Source: an uncultured Collinsella sp.
Lineage (GTDB): Bacteria; Actinomycetota; Coriobacteriia; Coriobacteriales; Coriobacteriaceae
Length of the DNA stretch: 45,366 bases
Assembly (NCBI GenBank): GCA_900542945.1
Contig: UQPI01000013.1
Coordinates: 1-45,366 of the forward strand
Reading direction: 5' to 3'
Below the pieces are notes generated by a model. That model was not told the origin of the DNA, ran no database searches, and worked only from the letters and a program-made list of their open reading frames with translations. Shown here one piece after another: positions 32,677 through 39,371 of the stretch; position 1 is the first letter of the stretch, and each line of letters starts with the position of its first letter. A program made the translations under genes and the position numbers.

Positions 32677-32735
32677 ACATGCCTTAAAATCCACCTTTCT
32701 GCACTCTGCAGCAAAAAGTAGATTTCTAGGCATGC
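32677..32735. repeat. About 60-bp intergenic inverted repeat (hairpin element)
   Basis: Arms starting ACATGCCTTAAAATC and ending GATTTCTAGGCATGC pair imperfectly over about 27 bases around TGCA-CTC-TGCA. It lies between the converging perR-like and HAD genes. Confidence 0.55.
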
Positions 32736-32744
32736 CGCATATAT

Positions 32745-33542
32745 CTACTCGGCGAGTAGGCGATGCAGTTCCTCTTCGACCGTGCGCACGTAGCGGACGC
32801 GGTCGTTGATGCCGCGCATGGTGGGGTTGCAGCTCTCCATCAAATAGGGATGGCCCACGACGTTGAGCATGTCGCGATCGTTCTCATTGTCGCCAAACGC
32901 CATCATCTCATCGGGCGAAACCCCCAGGGCACGACCATAATCGGCAAGCGCGGACCCCTTGCCCGAGTCAAAGCCGATAAAGTCAGTCCATTCGGTTCCC
33001 GACGTCATCACATCGACTCGGTCGCTAAAGAGGCGCTCGAAATACTCCAGGGCCGCCGGCTGATCCACCTCGGGCGTCTGAAAGGCAATCTTAATGACGT
33101 CCTCGTCGATGTCCTCGGGACGGTCGACTACCGCCACATCACAATGGACCTCATAGCGCAGGTGGTCAACAAACGCATCGTTGCCGTTCATGGTGTAGAG
33201 ATGCCCCTCACACGACAGGGTCACGTCGGCACGGGGGTACGCAACCACGGCATTCGCGATATCCATGGCCAGGCCACGTTCCATAGAACGCTTGACCACG
33301 GCACGTCCCTCGCTCATCACCAGGGCTCCGTTTTCGCATACATAGGCGAGCTCATCGGCCACCGGGGCAAACAGGTAGCGCAGACTCGCATATTGACGGC
33401 CACTCGCCGGCATAAACACGATACCGCGACGATGCAGCTCATCGATAAGCTCAAAGGCCTCGGAACGCGGCTCCCGCTCCCCAGGATGCAGCAACGTACC
33501 ATCCAAATCACAGGCGATCAGCTTGATTCCCTCAAGACCCAT
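32745..33542 (-). CDS. Cof-type HAD-IIB phosphatase
   Basis: A 265-residue HAD hydrolase with a C2 cap. Motif I is LIACDLDGTLLHPGE, motif II FMPASGRQY, the Lys lies in DSGKGSALADYG and motif IV is AFGDNENDRDML. The final HPYLMESCNPTMRG block is typical of the YwpJ/YkrA group of sugar-phosphate or flavin-phosphate phosphatases. ATG 33542 follows GGGGGAA; upstream frame is unsupported. It shares only the broad fold with the HAD genes at 12074 and 12797. Confidence 0.9.
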   Translation of the reverse strand: MGLEGIKLIACDLDGTLLHPGEREPRSEAFELIDELHRRGIVFMPASGRQYASLRYLFAPVADELAYVCENGALVMSEGRAVVKRSMERGLAMDIANAVVAYPRADVTLSCEGHLYTMNGNDAFVDHLRYEVHCDVAVVDRPEDIDEDVIKIAFQTPEVDQPAALEYFERLFSDRVDVMTSGTEWTDFIGFDSGKGSALADYGRALGVSPDEMMAFGDNENDRDMLNVVGHPYLMESCNPTMRGINDRVRYVRTVEEELHRLLAE

Positions 33543-33570
33543 ATGCTTCCCCCAAAGCATCTCATCAACA

Positions 33571-33613
33571 GCAAGACGGGCCTTGGTCGGTCGCCCCTCA
33601 AAGCCCGTCTTGC
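33571..33613 (-). terminator. Terminator or hairpin after the UreE-like gene
   Basis: A perfect 11-bp stem GCAAGACGGGC/GCCCGTCTTGC with a 21-base loop lies just past the stop of the UreE-like gene. The tail is CTGTTGATG, without a T tract. Confidence 0.5.
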
Positions 33614-33625
33614 GCATACGCGCGC

Positions 33626-34204
33626 TTAGCCGCGCGTCTTTTTTACGATGGTAAAGTCGGGAGCCATGCTCACGACAACATCGGCCGCACTCGATGCAAA
33701 GCGTCGACTGGCATCGAGCTCGCGCGAAACGATCGAGATTCGAGCTCCCTCGACACCCCGGAGCATGCGGCCCAAAACAGGCTGCACCGGCGTATACATG
33801 CGCACGGCATGCTCGTCCGAATCGCCTCGGAAAAGCGGCGCGTGCATATTACCGATCTCCCAGCACGCATGCGCGAGCGCAATCGGGTCCATGCGGTCAA
33901 CTTCGACCAAATAAACCTCGGCGCTGCGCAGGCGCACGACAACCGCCACGGGCACCATGCCCGAACGGTCGATGGCGAGCACGTCACCATCGGCAAGACG
34001 ACCGTCGTCGGCAGCATCCAGCCGAACATCGACTGTGCGCCCCAGCTCCGTCACGCCTACAAACGCGCATACATCAGCCTGGTCCCAATCGAGCAGCAGC
34101 TCGTCAACTTCAAAGACGCCGCCTAACTTCCGGCGAAGCAGGAGTTCATAGGACGGATCGTTGAGATTTCCGAGGCACGCTGTCGAAACCAGATTCGCAG
34201 GCAC
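33626..34204 (-). CDS. UreE-like protein (orphan urease-accessory nickel-chaperone fold)
   Basis: A 192-residue protein. Residues 70-160 resemble UreE: GDVLAIDRSGMVPVAVVV, then ALAHACWEIGNMHAPLF with the His pattern of the UreE metal-binding domain, and PVLGRMLRGVEGARI matching the VLxxMLRGLG helix. The His-rich tail of many UreE proteins is missing. No urease or nickel gene is in the window, so it is either a stray accessory protein or has a different client. GTG 34204 sits right after the stop of the FKBP isomerase gene, so the two form one unit. FKBP proteins of the SlyD type also handle nickel, which makes the pairing suggestive. Confidence 0.7.
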   Translation of the reverse strand: MPANLVSTACLGNLNDPSYELLLRRKLGGVFEVDELLLDWDQADVCAFVGVTELGRTVDVRLDAADDGRLADGDVLAIDRSGMVPVAVVVRLRSAEVYLVEVDRMDPIALAHACWEIGNMHAPLFRGDSDEHAVRMYTPVQPVLGRMLRGVEGARISIVSRELDASRRFASSAADVVVSMAPDFTIVKKTRG

Positions 34205-34207
34205 AGC

Positions 34208-34636
34208 CTAGTCCTCGACCTCGACAAGCTCAATGTCAAAGTTGAGGTCCTTGCCGGCCAACTCGTGGTTGGCGTCGAGCGTCACGGCCTCGAGCGTCAC
34301 GTCGATGACCACGGCGGGGACGGGCATGCCGCTCGGCGTGGACAGGAAGAGCTTCATGCCCTTCTCGATCTGCTCGATGTTGGGAACCTGCTCGGCCGGG
34401 AAGGTCAGAACCATCTCGGGATTGTGCTCGCCGTAGGCATCGGCAGCCGGGATGTGCACGGACTTCTTCTCGCCCACCTGCATATCGATAACGGCGGCGT
34501 CGAAGCCCTTGATCATCTGACCGGCGCCGCAGGTGAACTCCAGCGGCTCGCCGCGATCGTAGGAGCTATCGAACTGCGTGCCGTCATCGAGCGTGCCGCG
34601 ATAATGGGTCTTGACCTTCTTGCCCTGGTTGGACAT
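34208..34636 (-). CDS. FKBP-type peptidyl-prolyl isomerase (SlyD-like)
   Basis: A 142-residue isomerase and folding factor. VKTHYRGTLDDGTQFDSSYD and MIKGFDAAVIDMQVGEKK are the FKBP strands; the inserted IF domain holds YGEHNPEMVLTFPAEQ, and the final strand is FDIELVEVED. This is the short SlyD type without a His-rich metal-binding tail. ATG 34636 follows CGGAGG. It is co-transcribed with the UreE-like gene downstream. Confidence 0.92.
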   Translation of the reverse strand: MSNQGKKVKTHYRGTLDDGTQFDSSYDRGEPLEFTCGAGQMIKGFDAAVIDMQVGEKKSVHIPAADAYGEHNPEMVLTFPAEQVPNIEQIEKGMKLFLSTPSGMPVPAVVIDVTLEAVTLDANHELAGKDLNFDIELVEVED

Positions 34637-34755
34637 GGCAACCTCCGTGATAAGGGCGGCGCAAACGCAAGCCGCCGTGAACATATGGCGCTAACTATAC
34701 CCTAGTCATACAATTCAAAGACAGTTTGCAAAGAAACGCTGCAACCGGAGGAACC

Positions 34756-35769
34756 ATGGCATATCCCGTATTTGACCTACATTGCGACACCGCCGACCGC
34801 ATCGGCTGGGCCACGCTCGATCTCGACCTGCGCTTTACCGCCGGCACCGACGGTTATTTCCCCGGCGACGAAACGCATCCGCAAGATTTCGACCTCATCG
34901 AGGGAAACGCCTGCGCCATCTCGCTCGCAAAGATCGGCAACACGCCGTGGGCACAGTGTTTCGCCACGTTTGTCCCCGACGAGATTCCCACCGCCCACGC
35001 CGCGCGCTTCCAGGCGCAGATCATGGCGCACATGAGCGGCCAGGCAATGCTCAACCACGACCGCATGGTCAACGTACGCAGCGCCGCTGACATTCGCCCC
35101 GCGCTCAAAGACGGCAAGGTCGCCTGCATCCACACCATCGAAAACGCCACGTTCTTTGCCGAGGACCCCGCGCTGATCGAGGTGCTCAAGAGCCTGGGCG
35201 TACTCATGTCATCACTCAGCTGGAACGCGCAGGGACCGCTCGCGAGCGGACACGATACCCACGCCGGTCTTACCGCCGCCGGCATCGAGGCGCTTACGCA
35301 GATGGAGCACGCCGGCATGGTGCTTGACGTCTCCCATCTTAACGACGAGTGCTTTGACGAAGTTGCCGCCCGCGCCACGCGCCCCTTCGTCGCCAGCCAC
35401 TCCAACTCCCGCACTGTCTGCGGCGTCAAGCGCAACCTCACCGACGACCAGTTCCGCACCATTCGCGACATGGGTGGCATCGTCGGCCTCAACTACTGCA
35501 GCGAGTTCCTATCCAACGACGCAACCGACGAGACCGCCGCAGACGTCACCTTCGAACAGCTGGCGGCCCATATAGAGCACTGGCTCGACCTGGGTGGCGA
35601 GGACGTCATCGCACTCGGCGGCGACTGGGACGGTGCCAAGGTGCCCGCCTTCCTCTCCGATGCCAGCAAGATGCCCGAATTCCAGAACATGCTCTCCAAG
35701 CACTTTGGCAAGACCGTGATGCAGAAGCTCTGCAGCGACAACGCGCTTGCCTTCTTTGAGCGTTATTAA
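34756..35769 (+). CDS. Membrane dipeptidase (peptidase family M19)
   Basis: A 337-residue zinc dipeptidase of the renal dipeptidase type. The first metal motif is FDLHCDT (His-x-Asp), followed by NACAISLAKIG, VLDVSHLNDECFDE, the metal His in FVASHSNSRTVCG, and LGGDWDGAKVP near the C-terminus. Substrates of the family are L-D or D-containing dipeptides. ATG 34756 follows CCGGAGG. No signal peptide is seen, so it probably acts in the cytoplasm, despite the family name. Confidence 0.92.
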   Translation: MAYPVFDLHCDTADRIGWATLDLDLRFTAGTDGYFPGDETHPQDFDLIEGNACAISLAKIGNTPWAQCFATFVPDEIPTAHAARFQAQIMAHMSGQAMLNHDRMVNVRSAADIRPALKDGKVACIHTIENATFFAEDPALIEVLKSLGVLMSSLSWNAQGPLASGHDTHAGLTAAGIEALTQMEHAGMVLDVSHLNDECFDEVAARATRPFVASHSNSRTVCGVKRNLTDDQFRTIRDMGGIVGLNYCSEFLSNDATDETAADVTFEQLAAHIEHWLDLGGEDVIALGGDWDGAKVPAFLSDASKMPEFQNMLSKHFGKTVMQKLCSDNALAFFERY

Positions 35770-35785
35770 TTTCACATTCCTTGAG

Positions 35786-35821
35786 CGGGCCGGCATGCCG
35801 AACGGTCGACATGCCGGCCCG
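35786..35821. repeat. Hairpin after the dipeptidase gene
   Basis: CGGGCCGGCATG pairs perfectly with CATGCCGGCCCG (12 bp, 12-base loop), 17 bases after the stop. No T tract follows, so termination is uncertain. Confidence 0.5.
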
Positions 35822-35843
35822 TCCCCAATCCAAAGGACCGCTT

Positions 35844-36620
35844 TTGACGCAGCAATTCACGATTTCCGTACCCCGACCGGATGGGACGCCCATCCCCGTC
35901 GTCGTTACCAAAAAGCGCGTCAAGAACTTCAACCTACGCGTCACATCGAGCGGCGAGGTCCACGCCAGCGCACCGATCGGCGCCAGCCGCGAACGTATCG
36001 AAGCGTTTGTGAAGCGCAACAGTGCCTGGATTATCAGCCGACTTTCCCAGCGCGAGCAACGTCAGGCGACGGCGCGAGAGCCGCTCAGTCCCTCGTCCAT
36101 CATTGCGCTTTGGGGCAAGCCCGTCACGGTACAGGACGCACTCGATCACAACTTTGCATCACCCGCACCGCGGCCCAAACAGGCCACCTTCGCAAGTTTT
36201 ATGGGTACCGACGAATCGGACGAAAGCCCACAGGCTAAGCAGCGCGCAATCCTCGACGGCCTAACGTCCGACGAGCTCCAAGCCCACATCGACCAGCTCT
36301 ATGCGTCCGAGGTCGCATCGGCGCTGCGCGATATGGTGCACGCATACGAAATCGCAATGGGTGTCGCCGTTTCCCGCATTTCCGTACGCAGCATGAAAAC
36401 GCGTTGGGGCTCATGCACGCCCAAATCCGGCGCCATTCGCATCGCGCGCGAGCTCGCCGCCTACCCCGTCGAATGCCTCGACATGGTTGTCGCCCATGAG
36501 CTCGTCCACTTGCTCGAGCCAAGCCACAACCAGCGGTTTCACGCCCTGCTCGACACGTACTGCCCTAACAATAGAGCTCTGTCGCAGCGGCTCAAGCAGC
36601 CACCCCTCAACAAGCTCTAG
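35844..36620 (+). CDS. YgjP-like (DUF45) metal-dependent protease
   Basis: A 258-residue protein of the YgjP/WLM-type M48 relatives. The zinc motif is AHELVHLLEPSHNQRFH, with the HExxH and a downstream His. The preceding RWGSCTPKSGAIRI block is diagnostic. N-terminal KRVKNFNLRVTSSGEVHAS is the beta-hairpin region of the family. TTG 35844 is chosen because AAAGGA lies six bases upstream; in-frame ATGs further up lack a site. A Ser/Pro-rich stretch of about 40 residues interrupts the usual spacing before the helical part. It converges with folB, their stops being seven bases apart. Confidence 0.85.
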   Translation: MTQQFTISVPRPDGTPIPVVVTKKRVKNFNLRVTSSGEVHASAPIGASRERIEAFVKRNSAWIISRLSQREQRQATAREPLSPSSIIALWGKPVTVQDALDHNFASPAPRPKQATFASFMGTDESDESPQAKQRAILDGLTSDELQAHIDQLYASEVASALRDMVHAYEIAMGVAVSRISVRSMKTRWGSCTPKSGAIRIARELAAYPVECLDMVVAHELVHLLEPSHNQRFHALLDTYCPNNRALSQRLKQPPLNKL

Positions 36621-36626
36621 CGTCGA

Positions 36627-37112
36627 CTAGCGCACGCGCTCGATCTCGACGCCGCAGCTTGCCAGCGGCAAGCCGACAGGCGCCCACGGTTTATCGAGCT
36701 TTATGCGCACACCAAGCAGCGAGGGATAACGGCGCAGCAGCATCTGGGCCGTCCCCTCGGCTGCCGCCTCGATGAGTTTAAACGTATGCTCGCGCAGATA
36801 GCCATCAACATCGTGGCACACCGAGCCGTAGTCAATCGAGGCATCCAGGTTATCGTGCTCCCCCGCCGCGCGCAGGTCGGCATAGAGCACCAGAGAAACA
36901 ATGAACTTCTGACCCAGCGCGTTCTCCTCGGGATACACGCCATGGTTGGCAAAAACCTCAAGGCCGTCAATGGCAATACGATCGGCATGGCGCAGATCGT
37001 CATAGCTCACGTGAGGCACCGCCGTTGCGGTGGATATTTCGCCCCTTCCACGGCGAGCGAGCTCGGCGCCTTCAGTCTTGGTGGCATTCTCGGGCAGTTT
37101 CTTGTTACTCAT
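36627..37112 (-). CDS. folB: Dihydroneopterin aldolase
   Basis: A 161-residue protein whose last 120 residues are FolB, converting dihydroneopterin to 6-hydroxymethyl-dihydropterin in folate synthesis. Diagnostic blocks are IAIDGLEVFANHGVYPEEN, GQKFIVSLVLYADL, DYGSVCHDVDGYL, the catalytic-site Glu in FKLIEAAAEGTAQ, and IKLDKPWAP. An extra 40 N-terminal residues are polar and probably disordered; ATG 37112 is supported by GAAGGAG, so the extension appears real. It belongs to a folE-HD-folB cluster. Confidence 0.92.
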   Translation of the reverse strand: MSNKKLPENATKTEGAELARRGRGEISTATAVPHVSYDDLRHADRIAIDGLEVFANHGVYPEENALGQKFIVSLVLYADLRAAGEHDNLDASIDYGSVCHDVDGYLREHTFKLIEAAAEGTAQMLLRRYPSLLGVRIKLDKPWAPVGLPLASCGVEIERVR

Positions 37113-37155
37113 CGCGATCGTCTCCTTCGTTTAGAACCCCGACCGCGCAAATCAA

Positions 37156-37737
37156 CTACACGCGAATCGACAGGTTCTTTTTATCATCGCTCCAGTTGCA
37201 AGCATTGCGCGCGGGGCATGCAAAGCAGGCGCGCGACGCTTTGTCGGCTGCATAGAGCAGACGCTCAAGCGGTTGGCTGTTCACGCGCAGCTTTCGATGG
37301 CCCAGAATGGCCGTCTTAATGGCTGCGGCATCGGCCGGCTCAAACGCCATGTCATCGGGCATGCCACCGAGGATCGCATCAGCGACGCGTTCGCTTGCAA
37401 CATCATGGGATATACCCGATTCATACTGTTCATCTTTGCCGATATCGTGAAGAAGTGCCGTGGCGTAGATGACCTCGCGGTCAAATTCGAGCTGCTCCTC
37501 GAGATTCTTGATCCACATAATGCGAGCGACATCGAGCAGATGGTCAATACCGTGGCGGCAGAAGATGCGCCCCGATTCCAACTGTGCAATGTTGCCCAGG
37601 TGCCGCCGGAACAGCCCGTTGGTACAAATGTAATCAATGCGAGGCATGGCGCCAAAGGGGGCCAGGCCCGAAGCCATAAAGCCGCGACGCGACGTCCCCT
37701 CATCGGTCTTCGATGTAAAGTCGTTGACGACTCTCAT
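37156..37737 (-). CDS. HD-domain phosphohydrolase in the folate cluster
   Basis: A 193-residue HD-superfamily protein. Metal ligands are in CRHGIDHLLDVARIM and LLHDIGKDEQYE, and further Asp/His near HDVASERVADAI. Near the C-terminus CFACPARNAC then WSDDKK carries three clustered Cys that may bind zinc. ATG 37737 starts right after the folE stop, so the two are coupled, and folB follows. It could supply the phosphatase step between dihydroneopterin triphosphate and the FolB substrate, for which no gene is generally agreed in many bacteria. That is an inference from position. Confidence 0.82.
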   Translation of the reverse strand: MRVVNDFTSKTDEGTSRRGFMASGLAPFGAMPRIDYICTNGLFRRHLGNIAQLESGRIFCRHGIDHLLDVARIMWIKNLEEQLEFDREVIYATALLHDIGKDEQYESGISHDVASERVADAILGGMPDDMAFEPADAAAIKTAILGHRKLRVNSQPLERLLYAADKASRACFACPARNACNWSDDKKNLSIRV

Positions 37738-37739
37738 GG

Positions 37740-38297
37740 TTAGCGGTCCAGCATCCTAAAGAAACGCTCCTCGAGCGCGGGATCGGTCTCAAAGACGCCG
37801 CGGCGAGCGAGCGTCACGGTCTTGGTGCCGGGCTTTTGCACGCCACGCATCGTCATGCACATATGCTCGGCCTCCATCAACACAATCGCTCCCTGGGGAG
37901 CGAGATACTCCATGAGGGCATCGGCAACCTGTGCGCACAGTTGCTCCTGCAGCTGAAGACGGCGGGCATAAACCTCAACCGTGCGGGCGAGCTTGGAAAG
38001 CCCAGCCACCCGACCGTTAGGGATATAACCAATGGCGGCCTTGCCATAAAACGGCAGCAGATGATGTTCGCACAGCGAGTAGAACGTGATGTCGCGCTCG
38101 ATAACCAAATCGTTCGAAGCGACGGCAAAGGTTTTGGACAGGTGTTCCTCGGCACTCTGGTCCATACCGCCGGCGATCTCACCATACATACGGGCAACGC
38201 GCGCCGGGGTCTCCAGCAGGCCCTCACGAGTTGGGTCCTCGCCTATGCCCTCAAGCAACAGCTTAATGGCGGCCTCGACTTTTTCCTGATCGACCAT
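37740..38297 (-). CDS. folE: GTP cyclohydrolase I
   Basis: A 185-residue type I enzyme, turning GTP into dihydroneopterin triphosphate. Zinc ligands Cys and His lie in YSLCEHHLLPFYG and the later Cys in EHMCMTMRGV; the substrate site is PNGRVAGLSKLARTVE and RGVQKPGTKTVT. ATG 38297 follows GTGAGG. It heads the folE-HD-folB cluster. The FolP and FolK enzymes are not in the window. Confidence 0.95.
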   Translation of the reverse strand: MVDQEKVEAAIKLLLEGIGEDPTREGLLETPARVARMYGEIAGGMDQSAEEHLSKTFAVASNDLVIERDITFYSLCEHHLLPFYGKAAIGYIPNGRVAGLSKLARTVEVYARRLQLQEQLCAQVADALMEYLAPQGAIVLMEAEHMCMTMRGVQKPGTKTVTLARRGVFETDPALEERFFRMLDR

Positions 38298-38363
38298 CTG
38301 GGCCTCACTTTTCCGATTTCACGTTCGCGCTATGGTACCACGCCCTCCGGCATCGACCACAAG

Positions 38364-38945
38364 CTACATAGTATGGGTCGAATAGACCGGATCATCACGC
38401 CAAAGTTCAACCGCATCACAAAGCGCAACGCCCTCGCGCTCAGCACGGGCGCGCGTAGCGTTCATATCGATCACGCGCTGGTTGCTCGAACCCCTAAAGC
38501 GCAGCGAGATATCGTACAGGTCCTGAACAAACGGGCCGTCCACCAGCATGTCAAGGCAGGCAAGGATGCGGTCCGTCACCTCGGTATGATGACGACCACC
38601 CGGCATAAGCTCCTCGAGCACGTCACCGGTAAAGCACCAAATGGTCTTCCCCGACCCCACTGGATAGGCCGCGCGAACACGCTCGACAAACTCAACGAGC
38701 CCCGCCTGATTCTCGGGCTCCATGGGCTCGCCGCCCAAAATCGTCAGACCATCGATAAAGGGATGGTCGAGGCTCTCGATAATCTTGTCCTCGACGGCGC
38801 TATCAAAGGGCTCGCCCGCAGCAAAGTCCCACGCAACAGAGTTAAAGCAGTTCTTGCACCCGCGACGGCACCCACTCACAAACAGAGAAGTACGAACGCC
38901 TTCTCCATCAGCAATGTCGAAATACTTAATGTTCGCGTAGTTCAT
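38364..38945 (-). CDS. nrdG: Anaerobic ribonucleotide reductase activating protein
   Basis: A 193-residue radical-SAM enzyme that installs the glycyl radical on NrdD. The iron-sulphur motif is SGCRRGCKNCFN (CxxxCxxC), with FDIADGEGVRTSLF before it and LTILGGEPMEPEN after it. The length matches short NrdG. ATG 38945 follows GGGAGAG; the frame runs open upstream through a repeat element but without a site. It lies downstream of nrdD, separated by 426 bases of inverted repeats. Confidence 0.94.
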   Translation of the reverse strand: MNYANIKYFDIADGEGVRTSLFVSGCRRGCKNCFNSVAWDFAAGEPFDSAVEDKIIESLDHPFIDGLTILGGEPMEPENQAGLVEFVERVRAAYPVGSGKTIWCFTGDVLEELMPGGRHHTEVTDRILACLDMLVDGPFVQDLYDISLRFRGSSNQRVIDMNATRARAEREGVALCDAVELWRDDPVYSTHTM

Positions 38946-38960
38946 AGGTAACTCTCCCGG

Positions 38961-39044
38961 GAGGCCGGGACATATCATCCCGTCCTCAAACATTCTCGGC
39001 CTTCGGCCTGCGAAACTGCGGGCGGGACGATATGTCCCGGCCTC
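38961..39044. repeat. Imperfect inverted repeat upstream of nrdG
   Basis: A 23-base arm beginning GAGGCCGGGACATATC returns as its complement ending GATATGTCCCGGCCTC with two mismatches. Inside the 38-base loop, CGGCC and GGCCTG form a further small hairpin. It ends about 16 bases before the nrdG start codon and could affect nrdG translation or message stability. Confidence 0.7.
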
Positions 39045-39222
39045 ATGCAAAGGGTAACTCAATGAACGAAGCGAACATCGAGCATAGGGTTCGAGGTCCA
39101 ATAAAAACTGGGTTGCGGCTCAACCACCATCGCAAGTAAATCGCAGCTGCAACTCGAATTATTTCCGCTAAGAACTTCGAAGAGTGAGCAGACCGCATGC
39201 TGCATCTCAGCTACATCAACTT

Positions 39223-39360
39223 GGCTGCCCTGTAGCGAGGCCCCGGACCTTTGCTCGATATGAGTTCCGCACGAACAGGAGGCGCCAGTGGCGCCTCCGT
39301 CGTGAGCCAGGACTGTCCGAAATAGCGAGTAAAGGTCCGGGGCCTCGCTACAGGGCAGCC
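39223..39360. repeat. 138-bp nested inverted repeat downstream of nrdD
   Basis: Two 35-base arms (39223-39257 and 39326-39360), starting GGCTGCCCTGTAGCGAGG, match at 34 of 35 positions. Between them GGAGGCGCC and GGCGCCTCC (39278-39298) form a second perfect hairpin. No T tract follows. It starts, on the transcribed strand, 12 bases past the nrdD stop. It could act as a strong barrier to exonucleases or to transcription into nrdG, or be a mobile miniature element. Confidence 0.8.
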
Positions 39361-39371
39361 TGGGATGGTTA

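Noticed and set aside
38946..39222. CRISPR-like repeats in the nrdD-nrdG gap
   Set aside because: The repeats are inverted, not direct, and there are no regularly spaced units or cas genes.
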